Positions 25,665 through 35,192 are shown, numbered from the stretch's first letter. The stretch is DNA of 46,025 nt from Faucicola sp048551375 (GCF_048551375.1 NZ_JBLYZJ010000017.1:1-46025); one strand, 5' to 3'. The notes: generated by a model from the letters alone, not told the origin. A program made the numbers and translations.

Positions 25665-25791
25665 GACTCAATGCAATAATCATAAAACAAGGATGTTGAG
25701 GGGTATGATTAAAGCCCCTCTGCATATCAAAACAATTAATACTGCCTCATACTAAATTCACACTACCGTATACTGTAGAAAGGACGCTACC

Positions 25792-27528
25792 ATGACCACT
25801 GATGTGCTAAACCTACCTCGCATCGAAATGGGGGCAAAATCTGCCAACGCCCCACTTACCCAAAGCTATGACAAAGGCCCTGTTACACCCCTCATTGAAA
25901 TGACCATTGGTGATTTTTTTGACAAAATCGCTGAACAAAATCCTGACAAAGAAGCCCTAGTTTCTGCTCATCAGAATATCCGCCTCACCTACCGTGAGCT
26001 ACAACGCAAAGTCAATCAACTTGCTAGTACCATGATTCGCATGGGGCTACAAAAAGGCGACCGTGTTGGTGTTTGGTCACATAACAATGTCGAATGGGTA
26101 TTGATGCAGTTAGCGACCGCCAAAGCAGGGATTGTATTGGTCAATATCAACCCAGCCTACCGTATTTTTGAACTTGAATACGCCATCAATAAAGTTGACT
26201 GTCAAGTGTTGGTGCTAATGCGTCACTTTAAATCTAGTGACTATGCGGTAATGATGCAAGAGCTTGCCCCAGAAGCTCGCCATCAAGATTACAAAAACCT
26301 TGAGTTGATTCAATTACCGAACCTCAAGCGTGTGGTATGGATTGATAACCCAGACTCAACCGAAGATTTTGGCTTTATGCAAAAATTCTCAGAGTGGATT
26401 GCTGAAGGTGATGCCGATGACCCAGCCGTAGCCGAACGTGCCAAAAAACTCAATCCTAACAACCCAATTAACATTCAATTTACCAGTGGTACGACAGGTA
26501 CGCCAAAAGGTGCGACTCTTACCCACCGTAATATCTTGAACAACGGTTACTTTATCGGTGAAGCGATGAACCTCACCGCAGATGACCGTCTATGTATTCC
26601 TGTACCTCTTTATCACTGCTTTGGCATGGTATTGGGTAACTTAGCCATTTTGACGCATGGCGGTACGATTGTGTATCCGAATGACGGCTTTGACCCGATT
26701 ACCGTCCTAGAAACGGTACAAAAAGAAAAATGTACAGGCTTGCATGGCGTACCAACCATGTTTATCTCTGAACTTGACCACCCAGATTTTGCCAATTATG
26801 ACCTATCGACCCTCCGCACAGGCATTATGGCAGGTTCAAGCTGTCCGATTGAGGTGATGCGTCGTGTAATTGACAAAATGCACATGAAAGAAGTCACCAT
26901 CGCCTATGGCATGACCGAAACCTCGCCTGTTTCTTGCCAAACTAACGAACACACCCCTATCGAAAAACAAGTTTCGACTGTCGGTCTAGTACAGCCTAAT
27001 TTGGAAGTAAAAATCGTCAATCCAGACACAGGTGAAACCGTGGCAATTGGTGAAACAGGTGAACTGTGTACCAAAGGCTATTCGGTGATGCTTGGCTATT
27101 GGAACGACACCAATAAAACCGCTGAAGCTATTGTGGATGGTTGGATGTACACAGGTGACCTTGCCACGATGGACGAAGAAGGCTATATCAAAATCGTGGG
27201 ACGTAGCAAAGACATGGTAATCCGTGGCGGTGAAAATATTTACCCTGTGGAAATCGAAAACTACTTATACCGTCACCCCAAAGTACGTGATGTGCAGGTG
27301 GTCGGTGTGCCTGACAAGAAATTTGGTGAAGTGTTGGCAGCGTGGATTATTCCGAAAAAAGACAGTAACTTAACCGAGCAAGAAGTCCGTGACTTCTGTA
27401 AAGACCACATCGCCCACTACAAAGTACCGACCTATATGAAGTTTGTCGAAGAGTTCCCAATGACGGTGACAGGCAAAATTCAAAAATTCAAAATCGTAGA
27501 AGCGATGAAAGAAGAATTGGGTTTGTAA
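25792..27528 (+). CDS. Acyl-CoA synthetase (AMP-forming), first gene of liu operon
   Basis: The enzyme activates a carboxylic acid to its CoA thioester using ATP. The 578-residue chain has the complete ANL-family set: FTSGTTGTPKGATLTHRNI (P-loop-like), YGMTETSPVS, TGDLATMDEEGYIKI with GRSKDMVIRGGENIYPVEIE (hinge), and TVTGKIQKFKI with the adenylating lysine. Its place ahead of liuB suggests that it feeds isovalerate or a related short branched acid into leucine degradation. Substrate specificity cannot be read from sequence alone. A predicted promoter precedes it. Confidence 0.93.
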   Translation: MTTDVLNLPRIEMGAKSANAPLTQSYDKGPVTPLIEMTIGDFFDKIAEQNPDKEALVSAHQNIRLTYRELQRKVNQLASTMIRMGLQKGDRVGVWSHNNVEWVLMQLATAKAGIVLVNINPAYRIFELEYAINKVDCQVLVLMRHFKSSDYAVMMQELAPEARHQDYKNLELIQLPNLKRVVWIDNPDSTEDFGFMQKFSEWIAEGDADDPAVAERAKKLNPNNPINIQFTSGTTGTPKGATLTHRNILNNGYFIGEAMNLTADDRLCIPVPLYHCFGMVLGNLAILTHGGTIVYPNDGFDPITVLETVQKEKCTGLHGVPTMFISELDHPDFANYDLSTLRTGIMAGSSCPIEVMRRVIDKMHMKEVTIAYGMTETSPVSCQTNEHTPIEKQVSTVGLVQPNLEVKIVNPDTGETVAIGETGELCTKGYSVMLGYWNDTNKTAEAIVDGWMYTGDLATMDEEGYIKIVGRSKDMVIRGGENIYPVEIENYLYRHPKVRDVQVVGVPDKKFGEVLAAWIIPKKDSNLTEQEVRDFCKDHIAHYKVPTYMKFVEEFPMTVTGKIQKFKIVEAMKEELGL

Positions 27529-27550
27529 TTTTTGAAAAATTTATGACATG

Positions 27551-27573
27551 GTAGGGGCGTATTGAATACGCCC
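27551..27573. repeat. Family A hairpin between the synthetase gene and liuB
   Basis: GTAG followed by GGGCGTAT / ATACGCCC around TGA lies inside the liu operon, 30 bases before the liuB ATG. Confidence 0.8.
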
Positions 27574-27603
27574 AACTAAAAAGCTAAAAAATTAGGTAAT
27601 AAT

Positions 27604-29211
27604 ATGACCATCATTCAAAGTAAACTTAGCCCTAACGGTGCGGAATTTCAAGCAAATAGCCAAGCCATGCAAACCATTGTCGATGACCTCAAAACCAAGC
27701 TTGCCGTCATCGCCCAAGGTGGCAGTGAATCCGCTCGTGCCAAACACATCGCTCGTGGCAAACTCTTGCCTCGTGAGCGTGTCGAACGCTTGCTTGACGC
27801 AGGTACGCCATTTTTGGAAATCTCACCGATGGCAGCCTACGGTATGTACGACACCGATATCCCAGCGGCTGGCGTGATTGCAGGGATTGGGCGTGTCGCA
27901 GGCATTGATTGCATGATTGTGTGTAACGATGCCACTGTCAAAGGCGGTACTTACTACCCAATGACGGTCAAAAAGCATTTGCGAGCCCAAGAAATCGCCA
28001 AAGAAAACCGCCTACCTTGTATCTACTTGGTGGACTCTGGTGGGGCAAACTTACCGAACCAAGACGAAGTTTTCCCAGACCGTGACCATTTTGGACGCAT
28101 TTTCTTTAACCAAGCCAATATGAGTGCCGAAGGCATTCCGCAAATTGCCGTGGTGATGGGAAGCTGTACCGCTGGCGGTGCGTATGTTCCTGCGATGAGC
28201 GATGAGTCGATTATCGTCAAAGAGCAAGGCACGATTTTCTTGGGAGGCCCGCCACTGGTCAAAGCTGCTACAGGCGAAGAAGTGACTGCCGAAGACTTGG
28301 GTGGTGGCGATGTGCATACAAGGCTTTCAGGTGTGGTTGACCATTTGGCACAAAATGACCTACACGCTTTGTCATTGGCTCGTGATGTCGTGGGCAATCT
28401 AAATCGCAGTAAACCGACCCTTGCGACCCAAATCGCCCCACGTGCACCAAAATACGATGCCAAAGAACTGTACGGCATTATCCCGACCGATACCCGTAAG
28501 CCGTTTGATATCCGTGAAGTCATCGCTCGTATTGTCGATGCTAGTGAATTTGATGAGTTTAAAGCCCGTTTCGGCACGACTTTGGTATGTGGTTTTGCCC
28601 ATATCGAAGGGATGCCAGTCGGTATCATCGCCAATAACGGTATTTTATTTAGCGAATCGGCTCAAAAAGCCACGCATTTTATTGAGCTGTGCTGTAAACG
28701 CAAGATTCCATTGGTGTTTTTGCAAAATATCACAGGCTTTATGGTCGGTCGCAAGTACGAAAACGAAGGTATCGCTCGTCATGGGGCAAAAATGGTGATG
28801 GCGGTTGCCAATGCCAAAGTGCCAAAATTCACCGTGATTGTCGGCGGTTCGTTCGGTGCAGGTAACTACGGTATGTGTGGTCGTGCGTATAGCCCACGTT
28901 TCTTGTGGATGTGGCCAAACGCTCGTATCTCGGTGATGGGTGGCGAACAAGCCGCTTCGGTACTGGCTACCGTCAAGCGTAGCCAATACGATGCTAAGGG
29001 CGAAACATGGTCAGCGGAAGATGAAGAAGCCTTTAAAGCCCCAGTCCGTCAGCAGTACGAAGACCAAGGTCATCCGTATTATTCATCGGCACGTCTGTGG
29101 GATGATGGCGTGATTGACCCTGCGGACACTCGTAAGGTGTTGGCGTTGGGACTTAGCACGGCGTATAACGCACCGATTGAAGATACGACCTTTGGTGTGT
29201 TTAGAATGTAA
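27604..29211 (+). CDS. liuB: 3-Methylcrotonyl-CoA carboxylase beta (carboxyltransferase) subunit
   Basis: The protein transfers the carboxyl group from biotin to 3-methylcrotonyl-CoA in leucine degradation. The 535-residue length matches MCC-beta. Landmarks include ARGKLLPRERVERLLDAGTPF, YLVDSGGANLPNQDEVFPDR, GSCTAGGAYVPAMSDE, LQNITGFMVG and GGSFGAGNYGMCGRAYSPRF (acyl-CoA/biotin pockets). The SGGANLP and NITGFMVG motifs fit MCC better than propionyl- or acetyl-CoA carboxylases. The partner alpha subunit is encoded by liuD downstream. Confidence 0.95.
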   Translation: MTIIQSKLSPNGAEFQANSQAMQTIVDDLKTKLAVIAQGGSESARAKHIARGKLLPRERVERLLDAGTPFLEISPMAAYGMYDTDIPAAGVIAGIGRVAGIDCMIVCNDATVKGGTYYPMTVKKHLRAQEIAKENRLPCIYLVDSGGANLPNQDEVFPDRDHFGRIFFNQANMSAEGIPQIAVVMGSCTAGGAYVPAMSDESIIVKEQGTIFLGGPPLVKAATGEEVTAEDLGGGDVHTRLSGVVDHLAQNDLHALSLARDVVGNLNRSKPTLATQIAPRAPKYDAKELYGIIPTDTRKPFDIREVIARIVDASEFDEFKARFGTTLVCGFAHIEGMPVGIIANNGILFSESAQKATHFIELCCKRKIPLVFLQNITGFMVGRKYENEGIARHGAKMVMAVANAKVPKFTVIVGGSFGAGNYGMCGRAYSPRFLWMWPNARISVMGGEQAASVLATVKRSQYDAKGETWSAEDEEAFKAPVRQQYEDQGHPYYSSARLWDDGVIDPADTRKVLALGLSTAYNAPIEDTTFGVFRM

Positions 29212-29247
29212 ATGATAGTGCTTTAAATTAGCAATAAGACAGGTTTA

Positions 29248-29270
29248 GTAGGGGCGTAATGCTTACGCCC
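29248..29270. repeat. Family A hairpin after liuB
   Basis: GTAG plus GGGCGTAA / TTACGCCC around TGC. Flanking words before and after resemble those of the copy at 267-289, so the repeat unit can be longer than the hairpin. Confidence 0.8.
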
Positions 29271-29343
29271 AAAATCTCAAGCTTTTATGCCTAATTTAAT
29301 CCAAGATAAGTAACTGAACAATATTAAATTATAATTTCATTAA

Positions 29344-29415
29344 CCCCCTCTAACTCCCCCTTCACAGGGGGAGAACCGCTCCCTCCCCTGCTAAGGGGAG
29401 GGCTGGGGTGGGGTC
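29344..29415. repeat. C/G-rich double-hairpin element (family D)
   Basis: Two adjacent perfect inverted repeats occur between liuB and liuC: CTCCCCC / GGGGGAG (29354-29373) and CCCTCCCC / GGGGAGGG (29381-29402). A degenerate relative is at 25510-25538. The arrangement resembles dispersed non-coding elements of this genus. With the family A copy it fills most of the 272-base gap 29212-29483. Confidence 0.65.
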
Positions 29416-29483
29416 ATAAGTATTGGTATTTAATTTTGCTTCATTACTTACCAAATCCGTTTAAATAAAATACAGAAAATATT

Positions 29484-30278
29484 ATGAATCAGCCAAATTT
29501 TGAAAATTTATTATTAACGATTGAAAACCACGTCGCCACGATTACGTTAAATCGCCCAGACAAACGCAACGCCTTTAACGATGAAGTCATCAGCGAACTC
29601 ACCCAAGCCTTTCGCTTTTGCGGTGAACAAGCGGACGTTCGAGCTGTGGTCTTATCCGCCAATGGCAAAGCATTCTGTGCAGGGGCGGATTTGAACTGGA
29701 TGCGAGCGATGGCGGATTACACTCGTGACGAAAACTTGGCAGACGCAGGCAAACTTGCGACCATGCTCAAGACCATTTACGATTGCCCCAAGCCGACCAT
29801 TGCCAAAGTGCAAGGCGATGTGTATGCAGGTGGCATGGGCTTGGTGGCGGTGTGTGATATTGCCGTGGCGGTCAAAAGTGCCAATTTTTGCTTGAGTGAA
29901 GTCAAACTTGGCTTGATTCCTGCGACCATTAGTCCGTATGTGATTCGTGCGATGGGGGTGAGAATGGCTCACCGTTATTTCTTGACGGCTGAGGTATTTG
30001 ATGCCACAGAAGCCCATAAAATCGGCTTTATCCATGAGCGTGTCGATGAGGAAGAATTAGATGAAACGGTGGAACGTCTGTTAAAACCACTTGTTACCAA
30101 TAGCCCAAATGCGGTCAAGGTGTGTAAAACTTTGGTGCAAGATGTGGCGTATGCGGATATTGATGATAAGTTGATTGCCGATACGGTGGCAGGGATTGCG
30201 GATATTCGTGCGTCTGATGAGGGTAAAGAGGGCGTGCAGTCGTTCTTGCAAAAACGTAAGCCAAATTGGTTGATTTAA
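29484..30278 (+). CDS. liuC: Enoyl-CoA hydratase family, probable methylglutaconyl-CoA hydratase
   Basis: The enzyme likely hydrates 3-methylglutaconyl-CoA to HMG-CoA between the carboxylase and the lyase of leucine degradation. The 264-residue crotonase fold has IENHVATITLNRPDKRNAFN, FCAGADLNWMRAMADYTRDE (oxyanion hole) and VYAGGMGLVAVCDIAVA. Later come SEVKLGLIPATISPYVIRAM, where the catalytic Glu is expected. Context (liuB before, liuD and liuE after) supports LiuC over a general hydratase. Its stop codon overlaps the next gene's start (TAATG). Confidence 0.9.
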   Translation: MNQPNFENLLLTIENHVATITLNRPDKRNAFNDEVISELTQAFRFCGEQADVRAVVLSANGKAFCAGADLNWMRAMADYTRDENLADAGKLATMLKTIYDCPKPTIAKVQGDVYAGGMGLVAVCDIAVAVKSANFCLSEVKLGLIPATISPYVIRAMGVRMAHRYFLTAEVFDATEAHKIGFIHERVDEEELDETVERLLKPLVTNSPNAVKVCKTLVQDVAYADIDDKLIADTVAGIADIRASDEGKEGVQSFLQKRKPNWLI

Positions 30279-30757
30279 TGGTTTATCTACTGGCTCACAG
30301 TTATCCAATACAAGATAACGAATTTGAAGAAAAGCTGATTGGTTTTTACTCAACCCTTGATAACGCTAAACAAGCCATTTTACGCTTAACAACCCAAAAC
30401 GGCTTTAAAAATTATCCGAATGACTTCGTGATTCGCTGTTTGACACTCAATGAATACTTTGAATGTGATTATTTACGAGATTGTGGCGAAGCGGTCACAG
30501 CTGTTGCAGAAAATATCGAAAATAGCCAGTTTGGTGAGTTAGACATTATCGATTTTTTGATTTATGAACACAGTTATCAGATAGCAGATGATATTTGGCA
30601 AGATGATGTAAAGTTTTTTGGTGTATTTGATAAACAGATTGGCTCTGCTTACTATGCAAGTTTGAAACAGCGATTTACTCAAGGTGAGTTATTTGTATCA
30701 AGTTATCGATTAGACACAGACCATTGGGAAGAAGGGTTTGTTACCGTATCTTATTAA
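30278..30757 (+). CDS. DUF7336-like protein with two related halves
   Basis: The 159-residue protein looks like two copies of one small domain. The first half begins VYLLAHSYPIQDNEFEEKLI and includes GFYSTLDNAKQAI. The second begins FLIYEHSYQIADDIWQDDVK and ends RLDTDHWEEGFVTVSY. The ending matches the short DUF7336-type family as I recall it; that label is tentative. The start ATG overlaps the liuC stop, and liuD follows 15 bases later, so it is translated within the operon. No metabolic role is evident. Relatives of this type often occur near toxin or immunity loci, but nothing here proves that. Confidence 0.6.
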   Translation: MVYLLAHSYPIQDNEFEEKLIGFYSTLDNAKQAILRLTTQNGFKNYPNDFVIRCLTLNEYFECDYLRDCGEAVTAVAENIENSQFGELDIIDFLIYEHSYQIADDIWQDDVKFFGVFDKQIGSAYYASLKQRFTQGELFVSSYRLDTDHWEEGFVTVSY

Positions 30758-30772
30758 TGAAGGAATTTAAAA

Positions 30773-32818
30773 ATGTTTTCAAAAATTTTAATCGCCAATC
30801 GTGGTGAAATCGCCTGCCGTGTTGCCAGTACCGCAAAAAAAATGGGCGTGCGTACCGTTGCCGTCTATTCAGACGCTGACCGCTTTGCCAAACACGTTGC
30901 CGTCTGTGACGAAGCTGTCTATATCGGTGGTTCTGCCCCCAAAGATAGCTACCTACGTTGGGAGCGTATCCTAGAAGCCGCCAAAAAAACAGGCGCACAA
31001 GCTATCCACCCAGGCTACGGATTTTTGAGCGAAAATGACGAATTTGCCAATGCCTGTGAGCAAGCAGGCTTGGTATTTATCGGGCCGCCTGCCTCTGCGA
31101 TTACCGCCATGGGGCTAAAAGCCGAATCCAAACGCTTGATGGAATCTGCCAACGTACCCTTAATCCCGGGGTATCACGGCACAAACCAAGACCCAGAATT
31201 TTTACACGCAGAAGCCGACAAAATCGGCTATCCTGTACTTATCAAAGCCAGCTCTGGCGGTGGTGGTAAAGGGATGCGTTTGGTCGAAAAATCCGAAGAC
31301 TTTATCGAAGCCCTTGCCTCGTGTAAACGTGAAGCCATTAGTAGCTTTGGCAATGACAGCGTACTGATTGAAAAATACGCCCTACGCCCACGCCACATTG
31401 AGATTCAAGTGTTTGGCGATACGCATGGCAACTATGTGTATTTGTTTGAACGTGATTGCTCGGTACAACGCCGTCACCAAAAAGTGCTAGAAGAAGCCCC
31501 AGCCCCTGATGTCAGCCTTGAGATGCGTGAAGCGATGGGAACGGCTGCCATTAATGCTGCTCGTGCGGTGAATTATGTCGGTGCAGGGACGGTGGAGTTT
31601 ATCGTTGAGCAACGTCCAGAAGGCATGAATTTCTATTTTATGGAAATGAACACTCGCCTACAGGTCGAACACCCAGTTACCGAAGCCATTACAGGTACGG
31701 ATTTGGTCGAATGGCAATTGCGTGTTGCCAGTGGCGAACCACTACCTAAAACCCAAGCGGAACTTACCATTAATGGTCATGCGATTGAAGCACGGATTTG
31801 TGCCGAAAACCCAGACAATAATTTCTTACCTGCGACAGGTACGCTAAATGTGTATCGCAAGCCAGAACACACCGCCTTTAATATCAGCGATGTGCGTATT
31901 GACGATGGCGTGCGTGAGGGCGATGTCATCAGCCCTTACTACGATTCGATGATTGCCAAACTTATCGTCCATGCCCCCACTCGTGAACAAGCCCTTGCCA
32001 AACTTGACCATGCTCTTGCTCAAACTCGCATTGTCGGCTTGCCAAACAACGTGGCGTTTTTGCGTCATGTGGTGCAATCAGATTCGTTCAAAAATGCCAA
32101 TCTTGACACCGCTTTGATTGAACGTGAAAAAGACGTGCTATTCGGGCAACAACGTGGCGAACTGGCTTGGTTAGTGGCGACAGCAATTATCAATGAGCTT
32201 GCAAATGAAGCCCAAAGCCAAAACAATGACCCATTTAGCAAAACCGATGGCTGGCGTGCGTATAGTAACTATGAACGTCCATTTGACTTGGTTTACCATG
32301 AAAAACCGCTAAAGGCTGTATTGAGTAAGTTAGACGGACAGCAATTCCAACTGGCAGTATTTGCGGTGGAAAAACAAGAGGGCAAAGCGGATAGCTTGAC
32401 CCCAGTTTACACAGGGGAAATCCGCTATTTACCGCAGTCTGCCGACACCTTTACCGTGTGGCTTGATGGCACTCGCCAAACGCTACAAGCATGGATTGAC
32501 AACGAGCAAGTGTATATCTTCTCGAACCGTGCCAGCGATGTGATTACCCTTGTCGATAGCATGGCTCATGTGGGCGAGGAAGCCCAAGATGCAGGTAGCC
32601 TCAAGTCGCCAATGCCGGGGCAAGTCGTGGCGTTCCGTGTCAATGTCGGCGATGTGGTGAAAAAAGGTCAGCCACTGGCGGTGATTGAAGCGATGAAAAT
32701 TGAGCATACCATTAACGCCCCTGCCGATGGTACGGTGATGGAATTGCTGTTTAAAGCAGGTGACTTGGTGTCGGATGGCGATGAATTATTGAAATTGGAA
32801 ACCGATGGTAAAAAGTAA
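30773..32818 (+). CDS. liuD: 3-Methylcrotonyl-CoA carboxylase alpha (biotin) subunit
   Basis: This is the biotin-carrying subunit that carboxylates biotin with ATP and bicarbonate. The 681-residue chain has the biotin carboxylase domain at the N-terminus: FSKILIANRGEIACRVASTA, IHPGYGFLSEN, KASSGGGGKGMRLV, FMEMNTRLQVEHPVTE. A linker region follows. The biotinyl domain at the C-terminus has the biotin lysine in EAMKIEHTI. AAGGAATTT precedes the ATG. With LiuB it forms methylcrotonyl-CoA carboxylase. It depends on biotin, whose synthesis genes bioB and bioF are in the same window. Confidence 0.95.
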   Translation: MFSKILIANRGEIACRVASTAKKMGVRTVAVYSDADRFAKHVAVCDEAVYIGGSAPKDSYLRWERILEAAKKTGAQAIHPGYGFLSENDEFANACEQAGLVFIGPPASAITAMGLKAESKRLMESANVPLIPGYHGTNQDPEFLHAEADKIGYPVLIKASSGGGGKGMRLVEKSEDFIEALASCKREAISSFGNDSVLIEKYALRPRHIEIQVFGDTHGNYVYLFERDCSVQRRHQKVLEEAPAPDVSLEMREAMGTAAINAARAVNYVGAGTVEFIVEQRPEGMNFYFMEMNTRLQVEHPVTEAITGTDLVEWQLRVASGEPLPKTQAELTINGHAIEARICAENPDNNFLPATGTLNVYRKPEHTAFNISDVRIDDGVREGDVISPYYDSMIAKLIVHAPTREQALAKLDHALAQTRIVGLPNNVAFLRHVVQSDSFKNANLDTALIEREKDVLFGQQRGELAWLVATAIINELANEAQSQNNDPFSKTDGWRAYSNYERPFDLVYHEKPLKAVLSKLDGQQFQLAVFAVEKQEGKADSLTPVYTGEIRYLPQSADTFTVWLDGTRQTLQAWIDNEQVYIFSNRASDVITLVDSMAHVGEEAQDAGSLKSPMPGQVVAFRVNVGDVVKKGQPLAVIEAMKIEHTINAPADGTVMELLFKAGDLVSDGDELLKLETDGKK

Positions 32819-32875
32819 ATTTTAACCGTTGCGTAACTATGGAATGTAACCCATTCAACAAGTGATGAAATTAAA

Positions 32876-33418
32876 ATGATGAAAAAAACTTTCGCTATTT
32901 TTATATCAAGCCTATGTTTGGTGGGTTGCCAAAGTGATTCAGCCGTCACTAAAAATATTGCTCATGACTTAGCTTGTGGTACATCCGTTGGGAAAAACAA
33001 CTTTTGTACTGATGAAAATTTAAAAGTAGAAATTGTTGAAGGTATTAAAATTGGTGGCGTTGATGGGGCATTGTTTTATAACTCAACCGTTGGCGAAAAC
33101 CAAAAGTTAGTCGATTTGATAAAACGTGCATTAGCCAAAGATAAGACCGCCATAAAAGATTTGCTAAATTTTAACTGCGGTGGTGGTGCAGGTTGCTATG
33201 ATTTGGGATTTATATTTTCCCAGTTGGTTTTTAAAATCGGTGAAGATGAATTTATCAGGTTGATTGACGGTTTTAGCGAAGATGATAAATCAGCGTTGAA
33301 ATTTTTTATTAGTGCAGGATTGGAATACGGTTATCCGCTTGTCAGTCAATCACCTTATAAATCTCGAACCATTGAAACAGAATTTCCTAAACTTAACCAA
33401 GTTTTGATAAATAATTAA
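32876..33418 (+). CDS. Small putative lipoprotein within the liu operon
   Basis: The 180-residue protein has a signal peptide (MMKKTFAIFISSLCLVGC) with a lipobox at LVGC, so it is probably a lipoprotein. The rest has scattered Cys residues (NFNCGGGAGCYDLG) and acidic helices. Family not recognised. It lies 57 bases after liuD and 13 bases before liuE. The ribosome binding site is weak. There are two adjacent ATG starts. Its function is unknown and there is no obvious link to leucine degradation. Confidence 0.65.
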   Translation: MMKKTFAIFISSLCLVGCQSDSAVTKNIAHDLACGTSVGKNNFCTDENLKVEIVEGIKIGGVDGALFYNSTVGENQKLVDLIKRALAKDKTAIKDLLNFNCGGGAGCYDLGFIFSQLVFKIGEDEFIRLIDGFSEDDKSALKFFISAGLEYGYPLVSQSPYKSRTIETEFPKLNQVLINN

Positions 33419-33431
33419 AGGTAATAGAAAA

Positions 33432-34352
33432 ATGCAGTACCCAAAATTTGTACAAATCGTTGATGTCGGTGCAAGGGACGGCTTGCAAAACGAAAAACAA
33501 ACCGTACCCAGCGACATCAAAATCGAACTCATTAACGGTCTCATGGACGCAGGTATCACCAAGCTAGAAGCCACCAGTTTTGTCTCCCCAAAATGGGTAC
33601 CACAAATGGGCGATAACAGCGATGTGCTAAACGGTATCGTCAAACGTGATAACGTGGTGTTTTCGGTACTTACGCCCAATATGAAAGGCTTTGAATCCGC
33701 CCTCGCCCACAAAGACGACTTTAGCCAATATGAAGTGGTAATTTTCGGCTCGGCAAGTGAAGCCTTTAGCCAAAAAAACATCAACTGTAGCATTGCCGAG
33801 AGTATCGAGCGTTTTGCCCCTGTTGCCGAAAGTGCCAAAGCACACGGTATCAAGGTGCGTGGCGTAATTTCCTGCACCGTTGGCTGTCCGTATGAGGGCG
33901 AGATTAGCCCTGATAAAGTCGCTTATGTCACCGAAAAACTGGTCGGCATTGGGGCGGAGCATATCGGTATCGCCGATACCATTGGCGTGGGTACACCGCT
34001 TAAAGTACAAAGAGCGATTGAATCCGCCCTTAAATATATCGATATTGACAATATTTCTGGGCATTTTCACGATACTTATGGGCAAGCCTTGAGCAATACC
34101 TTGGCTTCGTTACAGATGGGCGTATGGCAGTTTGATACGTCAGTAGCTGGGCTTGGCGGTTGTCCGTATGCCAAAGGTGCGACTGGTAATGTCGCCACAG
34201 AAGATGTGGTGTATCTGCTACATGGTATGGGGATTGACACTGGTATTGACCTTGATAAATTGGTCGATGTGGGGCAGAAGATTAGTGATTTCTTGGGTCG
34301 GCAAAATGGCTCAAAAGTCGCAAGAGCGATTTTAAATAAACGTTTAGGATAA
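33432..34352 (+). CDS. liuE: Hydroxymethylglutaryl-CoA lyase
   Basis: The enzyme splits HMG-CoA into acetoacetate and acetyl-CoA, the last step of leucine degradation. The 306-residue TIM-barrel protein has VDVGARDGLQNEKQTVP (metal and substrate site), LEATSFVSPKWVPQM, HFHDTYGQALSN and the catalytic cysteine motif in GLGGCPYAKGATGNVATEDV. AAAGGTAATAG is upstream. The AT-rich HhH-GPD-like gene follows nine bases later. Confidence 0.96.
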   Translation: MQYPKFVQIVDVGARDGLQNEKQTVPSDIKIELINGLMDAGITKLEATSFVSPKWVPQMGDNSDVLNGIVKRDNVVFSVLTPNMKGFESALAHKDDFSQYEVVIFGSASEAFSQKNINCSIAESIERFAPVAESAKAHGIKVRGVISCTVGCPYEGEISPDKVAYVTEKLVGIGAEHIGIADTIGVGTPLKVQRAIESALKYIDIDNISGHFHDTYGQALSNTLASLQMGVWQFDTSVAGLGGCPYAKGATGNVATEDVVYLLHGMGIDTGIDLDKLVDVGQKISDFLGRQNGSKVARAILNKRLG

Positions 34353-34361
34353 AATAATTAG

Positions 34362-35192
34362 ATGTTAAATCAAGCCCAAATTATTGATTATGCTTATCAC
34401 TTTGTACTCGAAAAAAGCCAAGTAGATAAAAAACGGCTTGATTATTATCTCAATCAATTTCAAGAAACTGTAAATATCAGAGAAAAATCTTTAAATTATA
34501 TCTATAAGTCTTTGTTAGGCTCTTGTAAAAACACAGGTAGAATGACAAATGCCATTGGTAATATTGATGATTTAAATGATGTCTTATTTAATTTTGACCC
34601 AATTAAAGTCAAACAAAATTTTAGTGATTGGGAAGCGGTTTTTCATGCAATCCAACAAGCAAATATAAGACATCAAGACAAGTTTAACTTACAAAACTCT
34701 TTAAACTCATGGGTTAGATACTCAAAATCTATTTTTACTGGGGCAACTTTTTTAGCCGAGTTTGAAAGCTACAAATCTTTTTCCGATTTTGTTGATTGTT
34801 TTGTAAAAGATAATAATCCAAATTTGCAGATAGCTTTACCTTTACTTTTGAAAGAAGAAATTTTTGGTTTAGGTTTTGCCTTAGCGTGCGATTTTATTAA
34901 AGAAAATGTTTCTGATAAATATGTTAAACCTGATACACATATCAATGATATTTTGATAGGTATTGAAGTTTGTAATGAAGATGATTCAAATTTTACTATT
35001 TTTAGAAAGGCAATTAATTTTGCTAATGCAACAGAAAAATCACCTTATTATATCGACAAACTGTTTTGGCTAATCGGTAGTGGTTATTTCTATGAAAACA
35101 ATCAATACCCAACAAGACTAGATTTCCAAAAAAATTTAAAAAAGCAATTTATTAATGAAATCAATAACCTCAATAGAACTAATGTAAAATAG
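34362..35192 (+). CDS. AT-rich protein with HhH-GPD-like motif
   Basis: The 276-residue protein is not confidently recognised. Residues 165-193 read like the core of the HhH-GPD DNA glycosylase superfamily: KEEIFGLGFALACDFI followed by VKPDTHINDIL, comparable to the Gly-x-Gly hairpin and the catalytic Asp of the VDTHV motif in endonuclease III. The Nth catalytic Lys is not obvious, so a monofunctional or non-catalytic relative is possible. The gene is noticeably AT-rich beside liuE and liuA. It starts nine bases after liuE and ends at a hairpin repeat (35192-35208). It has no apparent part in leucine metabolism. Function is inferred only. Confidence 0.5.
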   Translation: MLNQAQIIDYAYHFVLEKSQVDKKRLDYYLNQFQETVNIREKSLNYIYKSLLGSCKNTGRMTNAIGNIDDLNDVLFNFDPIKVKQNFSDWEAVFHAIQQANIRHQDKFNLQNSLNSWVRYSKSIFTGATFLAEFESYKSFSDFVDCFVKDNNPNLQIALPLLLKEEIFGLGFALACDFIKENVSDKYVKPDTHINDILIGIEVCNEDDSNFTIFRKAINFANATEKSPYYIDKLFWLIGSGYFYENNQYPTRLDFQKNLKKQFINEINNLNRTNVK

